Assembly (NCBI GenBank): GCA_916610825.1
Contig: OU744452.1
Location: forward strand, 2,205,543 to 2,269,542
Direction: 5' to 3'
DNA from: Haliclystus octoradiatus
Taxonomy: Eukaryota > Cnidaria > Staurozoa > Stauromedusae > Haliclystidae
Length of the DNA stretch: 64,000 nt
The notes under the pieces were generated by a model. That model had not been told where the DNA came from. It made no database searches and saw only the letters and a program-made list of their open reading frames with translations. Positions 9,676 to 20,237 of this stretch are shown here, piece after piece; position 1 is the first letter of the stretch, and each line of letters opens with the position of its first letter. Both the position numbers and the translations under genes were made by a program.

Positions 9676-10875
9676 GGGGTGACATTTTGATAAATTTCTG
9701 AGGTCTAGATTTACCACAATACGCATGCGCAATAAACTTGCCGCAGCCCTGTCTCCATCATTTTCTTAACTTTCTCAAAAGAAAACATTAAACGTGGATA
9801 TCAACAACAACGTTCGGCGTTCAGCAAGAACAAGAAAGTCACATTAATAAGAAAATAAATTTACCTATAATTCAATGTCCATATCATTCATAACAGCTGC
9901 TTTCAGAATAATTTTATAACATAAGTACTGAATAGTGTAAAGTTAAAACTGTGAAATATTAGAAGAGTCAAAAGAATAAAACATTATCGAAGATCGAAGC
10001 AAACCTGTATTGAAACTGTAATCAACATGTCCATTCATCAAGGAGTTTAAGAAATCCATAGTTGAAAATCGTTGGTATTTTACTAGATACTGATACATGC
10101 AAATTATATAAATTCGTTATAAGAAACTTCACTTGCGCATTGATATAATTAGCTAAAATGTAAAAATCTGTATACTTCAAATTTGGAAACATTTTGTTAG
10201 GGCTAGTCATACAAATTATAGAAAATGTTTGTAAGCAGCTCGACTCTGCATGAATAGCAGCTAACTGTAAACTGACCACATTATATACTTCATTAAGTCC
10301 ATTATTTTCTGATGATTATGATGATCGTTGCTCAGAACAGAATCAGAGTGACATAATTGCTGTCATACATAAGAGATACAGCCACATGGCTACCAAGTAG
10401 ATGTAAACAAATGAACGCAAAAAGATTGGCTAACATCTCGAAAAGTAGCGAAATCCCGATATCAAACCTCAACGAAATACGACAAATTTGATATGAAAAC
10501 AATCCTTGAAAAACGCTGATCCAAAATCTGTTTGTTCATCCGGGATATTGCGAATCACAAATTAACCCTGGGCTCTAATAAAGGCAGCTCCGATGCGCGG
10601 GAATTTCAAACCATAGTAAACACAACAAATTTCACGGAGAAAACTTCATGGAAGATAATCACGATTTCCCGAGCCCAAACTATCTAATAAAGAAAAATCG
10701 TTGACGTTATTATCAAACTTGTATATTTATCTAATGGATTCCATAGGTTCATTCATAGATTTGCGTTATAAAGCATTAAATTTTTAACGTTTTAAACTAT
10801 TTTACGTAGTAAGCCTTCTTAGCGGCCATAATCATAAATTTTGAATGCGGCAGAAGATCAAAGTGGATGTCACCC
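9676..10875. mobile_element. possible piggyBac-like non-autonomous element, 1200 bp
   Basis: The ends are inverted copies: GGGGTGACATTTTGAT on the left and ATCAAAGTGGATGTCACCC on the right. TTAA flanks the right end (10876-10879) and TTGA, one change away, flanks the left (9672-9675). Removing it leaves the small virion gene and the capsid gene about 70 bp apart, the compact spacing expected in a Polinton. A minus-strand open frame at 10022-10279 (85 aa) has no recognisable motif. TTAA preference suggests piggyBac or Kolobok; no transposase is present. Confidence 0.5.
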
Positions 10876-10904
10876 TTAAGTTTGACATGGTTTCAATTAA
10901 TTTA

Positions 10905-11321
10905 TTAGAATATATTCGATAATGACGAAGGACTATTTGAATTTGTCTTTTTCTTCCGTTTTTGAGTTGTCTTTTTGCGTTCACCTCGATTGATGACGGT
11001 AGATGAAGTGGTCCCCGAAATAGATTTCTTCAATTTTATTCGTTTTATAGGAGGGGTGCTAAATGCATCAGTCAACATATTGTTTAGACTTTCTTTACTT
11101 CTTCGAATTAAGGACGTTTTTAAATCCTCTCCATGACTATAATCATCCAAGATATGTTTACCGGTATTCAAAACCGGCTTTCCTACAGATATCAATCCAC
11201 GCTTCATTATAGGAGCCATTGATCTAGCAAATGATGATAAAATACCTCCTAACCCCGATCCATCTCTTTGACAACGAGGTTGCATTGCACGACGTGATGG
11301 ATCATTATACCAATCATACAT
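10905..11321 (-). CDS. Polinton small basic virion protein (adenovirus pVI/pX-like)
   Basis: This 138-aa frame is intact. A Gly-rich stretch (GSGLGGILSSFARSMAPIMKRG) leads into an amphipathic segment, VGKPVLNTGKHILDDYSHGE, then SLIRRSKESLNN. The tail is very rich in Lys and Arg, for example GERKKTTQKRKKK. Small proteins with this GLG...PILKRG...GK...TG layout sit just upstream of the F54H12.2-like capsid gene in Polintons and adintovirus-like elements, where they are thought to be DNA- or membrane-associated virion parts. The start codon lies 9 nt after the stop of the penton-like gene. An intact frame in a wrecked element may be chance survival of a short gene. Confidence 0.65.
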   Translation of the reverse strand: MYDWYNDPSRRAMQPRCQRDGSGLGGILSSFARSMAPIMKRGLISVGKPVLNTGKHILDDYSHGEDLKTSLIRRSKESLNNMLTDAFSTPPIKRIKLKKSISGTTSSTVINRGERKKTTQKRKKKTNSNSPSSLSNIF

Positions 11322-11330
11322 TTTCTATTA

Positions 11331-11520
11331 TTATTTTAAATGACGCTCTTTAAATACTAAAGTCACCAACGCCTCCCCAAGCTGGAATGGCGCAATCTTC
11401 CCTCCGTCTGTTGTTATATACACTCCAATTGTTTGAATCTCATCTTGCCGTAATGCTCTGAATTGTAAATTTGAAATCTGAATAGTTACATCTTCACCGT
11501 GATTACCGCTTCTATACAGG
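11331..11520 (-). pseudogene. Polinton penton/minor capsid-like protein, C-terminal end
   Basis: The last 62 codons are open, end with TAA at 11331-11333, and contain ISNLQFRALRQDEIQTIGVY and an ALVTLVFKERHLK end. This pattern matches the C terminus of the minor capsid gene that precedes the small virion gene in Polintons. The rest was cut off by the Gypsy LTR that starts at 11521. Confidence 0.65.
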
Positions 11521-12160
11521 TGTGATGGGGGGCTCGCACTCCTAGATAGACCACGCTAAACGATAAGGGCGGACTGTACTAAACCCAAAGCGTCAGGTTT
11601 CTCTAGGTGCCTTCAACTATGACAATAGCAATAATCAACGAGCTAAGATGATTCAAGTCTTCAACTTGAATATAGCCAAAATGTGTTCCCGTAAAATGTA
11701 ACTTATAATCAGAACGAACTCACCCAGTTCAACTTTACTAACGAAGTCAATATAATAGTATATTACTCCGGGAGCCAAGACAAGACGCAACCAAGACAAC
11801 CAAATTATATGTCCAATACTTGTATTCTAACAATAACCAAAATCTTAATAACAATAATACAGTTTATAATTCTTCTTGTTGTTGACTTCAACTCTAACTA
11901 AAACTTACAAATGACTCTGTATTTATACTAAATTCTATTTACGTAAATGCCAAAGTCCAAATAATACTAATACAATAAATGGATTAAGAAAGGAACAATT
12001 TTTACATAATACGGAATAAACATATCAATTATAAGCTATTATTAAACTAACAAACAGGAACATTTCTAGTTAACTACAATTTTGTTCCGCTCTATAACTA
12101 TCTGGTAAGTGACGCATATATCTGAGTTGACATATGACGTCAACGTGTTAGGTTTTGACA
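11521..12160 (-). repeat. LTR-like block of Gypsy A
   Basis: The plus-strand start TGTGATGGGGGG is the inverted form of an LTR end. The part near 11540-11590 is an inverted match to the end of the solo LTR at 5760-6400 (agtacagtccg, then aggagYgc). The motif TTGACGTCATATG near 12130-12145 is also shared. The exact right border is unclear. Confidence 0.55.
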
Positions 12161-12165
12161 TATGA

Positions 12166-13220
12166 TCAATTCAAACGCGTTCTGTCATCAACAACTTTAG
12201 CAGGGTCTAAATGTATCCCACTAACAACATAACCGAGGTAATCAACTTTAGTACACATAAATTCACACTTTGATCGATTCAGAAGTACATTGTGGTCTTG
12301 AAATATGGCAAATACATTCTGCATAAGAAGAAGTAATTCTTGTTCATTTTCAGCAAGTAAAACATCGTCCATATAAATCAACACACGCCCACAAATATTT
12401 GCTAATAATTTTTCTATGGCGCGTTGACAAATTGCCGGAACACAAGCGATCCCGTATGGCAATATTTTATGACGATAAAGTCCTTTATGTGTGTTGATAG
12501 TTAAAATATCACGACATGATTCTATCACTTCCAATTGTTCATAGCACCTTGATAAATCTAACTTTGTAAACACTTTTGCACCATTCAACTTTGAAAACAA
12601 ACAATCAATCGAAGGAAACGGATATGTATCCACTTTTATTTGTGGATTCACAGAGCGCTTGAAATCCGAACATATGCGAATTGTCCCATCCTTCTTTGCA
12701 ACATTAACTGTTGGAGATGCGCAATCACTTGAATCAACTTTTTCAATAGACCCATCAGCAACAGCAACGACGTTTCCACAGCAGATCTTAACGCAAATTG
12801 AACCGTTCTTGCTCGAGCGAATGATGGTGTTGGATCGTCTTTGAGATTAATTTGCACACTTACGCCTTTGATGCGCCCCAAGTCATTGCCAAAAATATCT
12901 TCGTATTTTACCAGTATTTGATCTAATTTAAAATCTTTACCTGTACTAACTGAGTTGATATTTTCTGTTCTTATGGACATTAACTCCATCACTTGTAACG
13001 TGTTGATACCTAACACTGGTGAATGTTTATCCTCAATAACATGAAATACAACGTCATAATTTCTACCATTCTTTGGGTTTGTAACCGGTAACATAATCTT
13101 GCCATTTACGTGTAATTCCGATCCGTCATACAATCGCAGCTTCCGGGAAGGTTCTAATGAAAGGCCAACAGGGACATCACAGCTGCACCGTACAAGTAAA
13201 AACTTTATTTCCTTTGCCAT
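12166..13220 (-). pseudogene. Gypsy A pol fragment: protease remnant and reverse transcriptase
   Basis: Block 13220-12648 holds the end of the protease region and the pre-RT segment (LILVKYEDIFGNDLG-like, near 12880-12930). Block 12651-12166 holds RT with FTKLDLSRCYEQLEV, LPYGIACVPAICQRA, the catalytic YMDD and KCEFMCTKVDYLGY. The expected DTG or DSG protease site is missing: the frame jumps from the gag end to a point after it. RT stops just after GIHLDPAKV, so connection, RNase H and integrase parts are lost. In a live element this polyprotein would copy RNA into DNA. Confidence 0.78.
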
Positions 13221-14108
13221 CTTTATTACTCAACTTTGATATGATAATATGACAATCTGGATCGTTCTCGTTATCATTATGTACTTCGACTGTTCTAACG
13301 TCTTGCCGATTAGTATTTACAGTCTTTTGCTTCTTTTGGAATTTCCGTGATCTAGCATAGTGCCCCACCTTTTCACAAGTATGACACACCGCATTGCCTG
13401 CAGGGCAATTAGATTTTCCAAAAACATGATAACTTTCACAAAAATAACAAAGCTTTTCATTCTTGTTCTCTTTTGAACTTTTAAATTCTTTATTACCGCT
13501 GATAGCTTGTACTAAACTAGAGCTACTATCAGGTAGCTGAAACTTTGTCATACTTTCGGTTTGATGATTTGCTGCCTCGTAACTTCTGGAAATCTCCAAT
13601 ATTTTATTTAAAGTTAAGTTTTCCTCGCGTAAATACTTTTTTCGTAAGTCTGTCGAATAGCAATTCTGTACCACTTGATCAGTAATCATTTCTTCCAGTA
13701 AATTTTGTTTACAATTATCTTTACTACATGTAAACTCACAATGACTACCCAATTCCCGTAACCTTGTCACATATACATCAGTAGACTCGTGCTATTTTTG
13801 AATTGATTGCCCGAATAAAAACCTTTCATAATGTTTATTCTTCCGTGGGCGAAAATAATCGGTGATGGTCTTTACCAACTGTTTGTAGTAATCTCCATCT
13901 CTCTCTAAATCAAATGTATCCACCAAATGTAGAATTTGTGGACCAGAGACATGTAACATTAATGAAGCCTTGCGATTTGGATTGATTTCATCCCCAATGC
14001 AACTAAGATAGACTTCGAAACATCGTAGCCATTTCTCCCAACGACTAGCAACATTTGCAGAAGGTGATAACTCGAACTGCTGCGGAGCTGCTGTTCTATT
14101 GACTATGC
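13177..14108 (-). pseudogene. Gypsy A gag, 5' truncated
   Basis: From about 14105 the minus strand reads as a Gypsy Gag: RWEKWLRCFEVYLSC, then a capsid-like region. One stop codon lies near 13793, after FGQSIQK. The remaining 197 codons (13770-13177) contain two zinc knuckles near residues 105-145. The second knuckle (CHTCEKVGHYARSR) has Arg where the last Cys should be. No start codon is found, because the foldback element on the right removed the 5' end. Confidence 0.75.
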
Positions 14109-14215
14109 TTTATGTTAACCCTCAAACAAAGTACATAAAACACGTGACTAATCACTTGGCACTACAGTTCCGATGGTAGATCACCAGCTCAAATTGCAGC
14201 ACGTGACAGCGCCAG

Positions 14216-16221
14216 CCGTTATCTTAAAGGGGCAAAATTGACCGGCGACCGCTGCGAGCACAAGTTGAATTTATGCTTAGCGTAATTCAACCGTCTCGCT
14301 TTGAAACAATTGTTATACGCAGGCCTAACTTGTAATAAATTTCATGTCAACAATGAACATCGTGTTATAACAATAAGCGTGCACGTGATCCTAAGTGTGT
14401 AGCGCCTGCCGGTCATTTTTGTTCCTTTAAAAGTAAATTTGAGATAACGGCCAGGGGTTTTGTCGAAATCGGCCGATTTTCTAGACAAAGTGATTTTCGT
14501 TATAGAGATCACTCTCATATTGTCGCTCCATTGTCGTGATCACGTGCATGGGTTTTCGTTTCATTTTTTACCTCAAATTTGTAGTTATTGGGAGGTTTTC
14601 GTTTCATTCTCGTTTTTACCGACTTTTTTGAGTCATTTGAATTGAGTATAGCATTTTAAATATATACTATTTCAATGAAATTAAATTCGTAATGAAGCAA
14701 AATATTCAAGATTTTCAACATGTGAACATCATGAAGTTGGTTTTGAACCATATGCGTTTTTGGAATATGATCCCGAGTCAGACAACATATGCTGTAAAAT
14801 TAAAATTTCCAGAGAATAATTTAATCCGTAAATTGTGTTTTTAATTTAAGGGAGGAGAGAGTGCTATCATAAGTGTTGTACTTTCAGTCTAATACATGCT
14901 TTGATGTCTTTGATATTTATATTTGTTAGGAATATTGAGTAAGATATATTTGAATGGACAAACTTGGTGACACTTCATTTCTTAATTTAATATAATAATC
15001 GGTTAATTCTTCATTTTATACAATTAAGTAGGACGTAGCCCAAATCTCAAACCATACTTCACTAGCCCCGATCGCGATCGTTCTGGCTTTGTATATACAG
15101 AATGAACATTACAATTTATTACGTTTGTTGATGTAGCAACTTTTAGGCTACGTCTACACGAGAGCAAAATTCTTTCAAAAGTCCACTTTCAAAAAAGTTC
15201 AGATAGGTGATCAGTTTACCCTATTGTCATTTGTCGATATTGTCATCTTGTTTAATCACGGTTCCTGTTACAAATTATAAGCATAAAATACTTCGTATAT
15301 AATAATCCTTGTTTACTTTATGGCGCTGTTATATTGTCTAGAGAGGATGTGTAATGATATATCATGTAAACATTATTCAACTGAACTGTTATCTCGAATC
15401 GGCCATACTTCTAAAATGACTCAAGCCGTTATCTCAAAAATTTATTCGTACAAAAGCGTCTGCAAATTAACCCCAAAGCCGTTATCTCAAATCGGCCATT
15501 ACTTCTGAAATGACTGAAGCCGTTATCTCAAATCGGTCATCGTTTCTAAAATGACTGAAGCCGTTATCTCAAATCGGTCATCGTTTCTAAAATGACTGAA
15601 GCCGTTATCTCAAATCGGTCATCGCTTCTAAAATGACTGAAGCCGTTATCTCAAATCGGTCATCGTTTCTAAAATGACTAAAGCCGCTATCTCAAATCGG
15701 TCATCGTTTCTAAAATGACTAAAGCCGTTATCTCAAATCGGTCATCGCTTCTAAAATGACTGAAGCCGTTATCTCAAAAGATTCTTCGTACAAAAGCGTC
15801 TGTAAAATGACCCCAAAGCCGTTATCTCAAATCGGCCACTGCTTCTACAATGACTAAAGCTGCTATCTCAAATCGGTCATTGATTCTAAAATGACTAAAG
15901 CCGTTATCTCAAATCTGCCATTGATCTAGAATATGCTAAAGCCGTTATCTCAAAGCCATTCAAATTTGCAAAATCTTTCAATTGCCGTTTCAAAGTCGGA
16001 ATCTCTCTAGCTAGAATATTTATTCTCGTTTCATTCTCGTTCCATTCTCGGTAAGATCACTTCCGTTAAATGTTCGCCAGCCAATCAAAACAAACTTGCG
16101 AAAAATCGAACCAATCAAAAGCTCTCCTTCAAATCGAGGCTTTTCTAGATAGAGCAGCATCTTTGTATAGAATCGGTCAGATTATCGGGCCGATTTGAGA
16201 TAAGGCATTTGAGATAACGGC
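14216..16221. mobile_element. foldback-type repeat element enclosing a 41-bp satellite
   Basis: Inverted copies of a block built on GCCGTTATCT mark the region. One pair (14216-14250 and 14408-14456) also shares AAAGG...GACCGGC and forms a 240-bp hairpin. The reverse form gagataacggc occurs again at 16210-16220. The right border coincides with the point where Gypsy B integrase coding begins, so the element seems inserted in that retroelement. No open frame of note exists. Between 14457 and 15385 I see only AT-rich sequence, apart from an island near 15150-15190 (acgtctacacgagagc) that resembles another dispersed repeat. Confidence 0.55.
15386..15960. repeat. tandem satellite, unit 41 bp, about 14 copies
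   Basis: The unit has the form gccgttatctcaaatcgg plus tcatcgtttctaaaatgactgaa. Central copies (15508-15760) are nearly identical; outer copies drift. Two interruptions share a different insert, ttcgtacaaaagcgtctg, near 15447 and 15785, which shows that a larger block was also duplicated. Confidence 0.92.
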
Positions 16222-16705
16222 TGGCTCTCCTCAAATTGTATTTGGCCGTCCTGTACAAGATACTTTACCCGCACATCGTCGAACTTTCGATCCGATATGG
16301 CAAAAATCGCAGCATGATACTGAATGACAAGCTGCTGTCGCTCATGAAAAATTAGAACGCCGTTACAATGCCTCTGCACATCCATTACCATCTCTTGAAG
16401 TTGGCAACCATGTTGCAGTACAACACCCAATCACCAAGGAATGGACTAAATACGGTATTATTGTTGAGGTATTGTCTAATCGAGATTATTTTATCAAGTT
16501 AGTTAGTGAACGTTTACTTCGTCGCAATCACCGTCTTATCCGTCGCCGGTTTCCTACAACAATTTCTCCGTCGACATCTTCGGATGCAAGTACGACTACT
16601 ACGACTACAGAATCTTCCTCTCCGACTTCAACTCCGGATCTTACAGCTCCGCGTCGTAGTACTAGAAACCGCCGCAAACCTCAAAGACTTATCGAAGAGA
16701 GCTAA
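16222..16705 (+). pseudogene. Gypsy B integrase, C-terminal fragment
   Basis: Starting with GSPQIVFGRPVQDTLPAHRR, the reading is the region after the integrase core. It is followed by EVGNHVAVQHPITKEWTKYG, the fold that binds DNA in Gypsy integrases, and a Ser/Thr- and Arg-rich tail that ends with TAA at 16703-16705. One in-frame stop (TGA) lies near 16325. Catalytic residues are not in the fragment. Confidence 0.72.
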
Positions 16706-17461
16706 TTATATTATCATTTATAATAATAGTACCAAATCACATTATAGCCACAAGCAATATTACGCATCAGAAATTTAGTACGTTTATCATAGTATATTAT
16801 TGCGTCTTGAGAAAATCTACTACGTATTTGCTGATTTATACTTCGTTTCAATTAGCTACTAGTTTCGTATTAGTTTGATAAAATACTATTGTAGAAAGCG
16901 GACTGGGTACGAATTATATTGTACTCTATTGTTTTTAGTAAGCCAATCAGCAACTTATAAATGTTATATTTAATGCCTATAAATACCGCTGATTTAGTGT
17001 TTTTATATCATTATTCGCATGTTGTGGCCATAGGCATATCGCCTTTAATTATATAGTTTGAATTTGACATCTTGTCTCTTCTTTGTCTGGTCACACATGC
17101 AGAATTAATCATTATTCTTTGTACTGATTTCTAACCGAAATCTAGTACTATTTCGTGTTTCAAACGTTTGAATATATTATTTGAGAAGAACAACTTAGTC
17201 ACAAGTCACAGTCCTCTGAACCTATTCTCATACAAATAATCAACGTTTTCAACTATTCTACCGTATTTTAAATTTACTTACTTTTAACAAATTAACACAA
17301 TTATCATAACTTACTCAACTTGCTCAATTGATCATTTATTGGAAGTAGTTTATCTTATCCTTCTGATAAATTTAGCTACAACATTTTGTTACTAGTACAC
17401 TTACTCAAGATTATCCTTAGCCTATTTTCATTCTATTATGAATAGACTCCAAGGGGAGATG
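16706..17461 (+). other. 3' non-coding part of Gypsy B with polypurine tract
   Basis: No open frame is convincing and the stretch is AT-rich. It ends in the purine run aaggggagatg, the usual primer site for plus-strand synthesis. Confidence 0.5.
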
Positions 17462-17617
17462 TGTGATAATCAATATATAGTCTAGCCTCTTTGTTATGTA
17501 GTCTCATTTCTATGTCATATATGTAAGTGTAGTGATACTAATATATTCATTCTGTTGATAACTCCACTGTGTGATTATCTTGAGTCATCGTCTAACGATT
17601 ATCCTACAAGAATAACA
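17462..17617 (+). repeat. LTR of Gypsy B
   Basis: The block starts TGTGATAATC after a polypurine tract and ends AATAACA. Inside it, tgtgattatc near 17570 echoes the start. The matching 5' LTR is not in the window, so borders rest on the tract and TG...CA ends alone. Confidence 0.48.
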
Positions 17618-17840
17618 TATATAATTAATTTGCTTTACTCGTGGCACCTGGTATCTGTTATACATAAATAATGTAAGGGAGATATTGGGAATCGCCTTCC
17701 TGTTTTTACCATGATTTTTACCGAATGAAGATTTGATTCTCAGGGGAAAGGTTCACATCCCCACAACCCCTATACTAGGGATGGCCCCTTATGCCTGAGA
17801 TGTTTGCTCGCAAGGCATGCTGCTATCTACGCATCTTTTT

Positions 17841-18555
17841 GCTGGATGGAAATCAAATCAATACTTTTCATTTCTCCATCTTTGGTATTGATATATTTTG
17901 ATAGACTCATCTCAACGTAACTTACGTTATTTTATGCTCAAGTAATTTGTTCGCAATTCTGCCTAAATTACTGATAGTACAGTCACTTTATCATACTTGG
18001 AAACCCGTAGGGGTAACTCCCGTCTGACGGCTATACGGGGACGTGCCACTTATTTTGGGTTCATATTTCAGCTGAAAAAAACATTTTGGGTATGAGATTT
18101 CAAATTTTGGAACTATTGGGTATGAGTTATCCTATTTTTGACTTTATCAAGAATTTTTGGAAACATTTTGCATCATTTTGTGTATTTACTTGAAATCAAT
18201 CAATATGCTAGAAATTTTTGAGTAGTATTTTTCAAATTTTGGAATTTTTTGGGTAGCATCAACAGAATTTTTTTAACTTTTTGGGTGCTTCACCTTTTTC
18301 CAAAGTGGCACCACCCCCCCGTGTCTGAAGAACAGGAGTTACCCCCTCCCTAGCTTGGAAGTTACTCACCCTTAAAGGAGGGCGAAGATTTGACAATGAA
18401 AGTGGATGTGTTACGTCATCTAACATCAAAGTTGGGGATGAAATTTTAAGGGAATATTAATGATGTTAAAAGAATAGTAAAAGCGATACAATTCAAAAGA
18501 AAAAAGACACTTGTCGGTAATAGACTTGCAACAGTTGAACAAGAATTTTGAAATG
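17841..18555 (+). pseudogene. broken partial copy of the 5' end of the ROCO-caspase gene
   Basis: Two parts match the start of the downstream gene: 17841-18002 resembles 18690-18830 (the 5' flank, ending cctaaattactgata), and 18357-18555 resembles 18833-19150. Within the second part, gaagttactcaccc...gcgaagatttgacaatgaaa...ggatgtgttacgt and catcaaagttggggatgaaat are shared. The copy lacks the sequence between two internal repeats of the real exon and another 60-bp piece. It has frameshifts and no start codon. It shows that the ROCO gene's 5' end was duplicated in tandem. Confidence 0.7.
18007..18352. mobile_element. MITE inserted in the broken 5' copy
   Basis: Ends are imperfect inverted repeats: GTAGGGGTAACTCCCGTCTGA on the left, and TCTGAAGAACAGGAGTTACCC plus CCTCCCTAG on the right. 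Short flanking copies of cttggaa lie on both sides. Inside is T-rich sequence with repeated ttttgggtatgag-like words. There is no coding capacity. Confidence 0.55.
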
Positions 18556-18817
18556 AATTATTTAAGCATTATTCAAGCATAGTTACGCAATACTGGCCAT
18601 TTGGAATTATCTGGCTCTTTCCGGTCAGCGGTCTGGCCTTTTGCCTCGATTTGATTCTACCAACTTCTGTCAATCACGTGTTCACGCCCATGCTTAGAGA
18701 AAATGAAAATCAAGGCGGTTATTTCCCCATCTTTCATTTGGAGATATGTAGGTAGACTCTCGTAGCTTACGTTGTTATAAGTAATTTGTTCTCAATTGTG
18801 CCTAAATAACTGATACC

Positions 18818-20237
18818 ATGTTAAATCATATTCGGAAGTTACTTACCCATAGAGGAAGCCGAAGATTTGACAATGAAATTGAATGTGATAGGTCATTTAT
18901 TCATTTGTGGAACTTGCTTCTCGATAAAGGAAAGCGAAGTTTTGATAATGAAAGTGGATGTGTTACGTTATTTCTTGGCAAAGAAGATGGTTACTATATT
19001 TATCCTGTTATAATTGTCTTATCTAACATCAAAGTTGGGGATGAAATCTCAAGAAATTTTAATGATGTTATAAGAAATGTTAAAGCAATACAATTTAAAA
19101 GAAATGGATACTTGTCGCAAACGCAAGAGTTGAACAAGAATTTTGCTGCTCGGCTTTGTTCGATATATTCGATTGAGTCGGATATATCAAATACGGAACT
19201 TGTCATTGAGAATATGAAAAGTGTTATTTTTAATTTGGAATCACTGGAACATTTAGGTTTTATTAACTGTGGACTTAAAACACTCCCAAATGAGATTATC
19301 AATCTAACAAACTTACAAAGTCTTGATCTAAGTTATAACTCAATCAAAGAATTCCCAGATGATATATTAAACAATTTGATTCAGTTGATACATTTAGATT
19401 TGAGCGGGAACAAATTGACGTCGTTTCCAGAAATTACAAATAGTGATATGAAATTGGAGAAACTTGATCTATCATCTAACAGCATCAAAACATTACCTAA
19501 TTCAATATCAAAATTAAAAGCGTTAAATGTATTAGATATTAGTGACAATAAATTGACGTCGTTTCCAGAAATTACAAATAGTGATATGAAATTGGAGAAA
19601 CTTGATCTATCAAACAACAGCATCAAAACATTACCTAATTCAATATCAAAATTAAAAGCGTTAATTGAATTAGATATTAATAACAATAAATTGACGTCGT
19701 TTCCAGAAATTACAAATAGTGATATGAAATTGGAGGAACTTTATCTATCAGTTAACAGCATCAAAACATTACCTAATTCAATATCAAATATGAAAGCGTT
19801 AACCGTATTAGAAATTAGTTACAATGAATTGACGTCGTTTCCAGAAATTACAAATAATGATATGAACTTGGAGGTACTTGATCTATCATCTAACAGCATC
19901 AAAACATTACCTAATTCAATATCAAAATTAAAAGCGTTAAATGTATTATATATTAGTTACAACGGGCTGTTATCGTTACCAGATGACATTGGAAATCTTA
20001 TTGAGTTAAAGACATTAGATTGTGCTAATAATTCATTAACTTTTTTACCAGAAAGCATAACAGAATTGAAATCGTTAACTGAATTAGATATTAATGGAAA
20101 TCCTTTGCAAAAACCACCCTACGAAATATGTGAAAAAGGATTAGATTCAATTGTTGGTTACTTTGATGCGTTAAATAAATTTAATGGATTCCATAGCAAC
20201 AGATCGAAATGTATTTTGATTGGGGAGTCGATGGCAG
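18818..20237 (+). CDS. ROCO-caspase exon 1: N-terminal region, LRRs, first half of the P-loop
   Basis: The ATG at 18818 follows an in-frame TAA at 18803, and no splice acceptor lies between, so it is the likely start. Residues 1-139 match no domain I know; they contain two related motifs (RRFDNEIECDR and KRSFDNESGCVT). From about residue 140 the pattern LxxLxLxxNxIxxLP gives around 13 leucine-rich repeats ending near 430 with a cap, PPYEICEKG. The exon closes inside the GTPase P-loop (GESMAG) with donor GTAAAG. LRRs commonly read a ligand or hold the protein inactive; here the ligand is unknown. Confidence 0.88.

Larger units (their letters stand above)
5300..11520 (-). mobile_element. Polinton (Maverick) remnant: capsid region, broken by later insertions
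   Basis: Three neighbouring minus-strand genes match the virion block of Polintons and adintovirus-like elements. They are the C-terminal end of a penton/minor-capsid-like gene (11331-11520), a small basic virion protein (10905-11321) and the F54H12.2-type major capsid gene (9632 down to about 5300). The order and tight spacing agree with the family. No polymerase B, integrase, protease or ATPase part is visible. The block is cut by a hAT element, by a TTAA-flanked element between the last two genes, and by a Gypsy LTR at 11520. The Keno-like LINE ends it on the left. Confidence 0.75.
11521..14108 (-). mobile_element. Gypsy-type LTR retrotransposon A, internally deleted
   Basis: Reading right to left there are gag, a damaged protease zone, the RT N-terminal half, and then an LTR-like block. 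RNase H and integrase are absent: RT stops at 12166 and LTR-like sequence follows at once. No second LTR is found near 14100; gag has no start codon and simply begins at about 14108. The element broke the Polinton minor capsid gene at 11520. Confidence 0.72.
16222..17617 (+). mobile_element. Gypsy-type retrotransposon B, 3' end only
   Basis: An integrase C-terminal fragment is followed by about 740 bp without a gene, then a polypurine tract (aaggggagatg, 17451-17461) and a 156-bp LTR. Everything upstream of the integrase C terminus has been replaced by the foldback element. Confidence 0.6.

Noticed and set aside
10022..10279. 85-aa minus-strand gene inside the TTAA-type element
   Set aside because: No motif, biased to AT codons, and of a length expected by chance.
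15386..15960. CRISPR array
   Set aside because: The repeats are directly tandem with no unique spacers, and the genome is eukaryotic.
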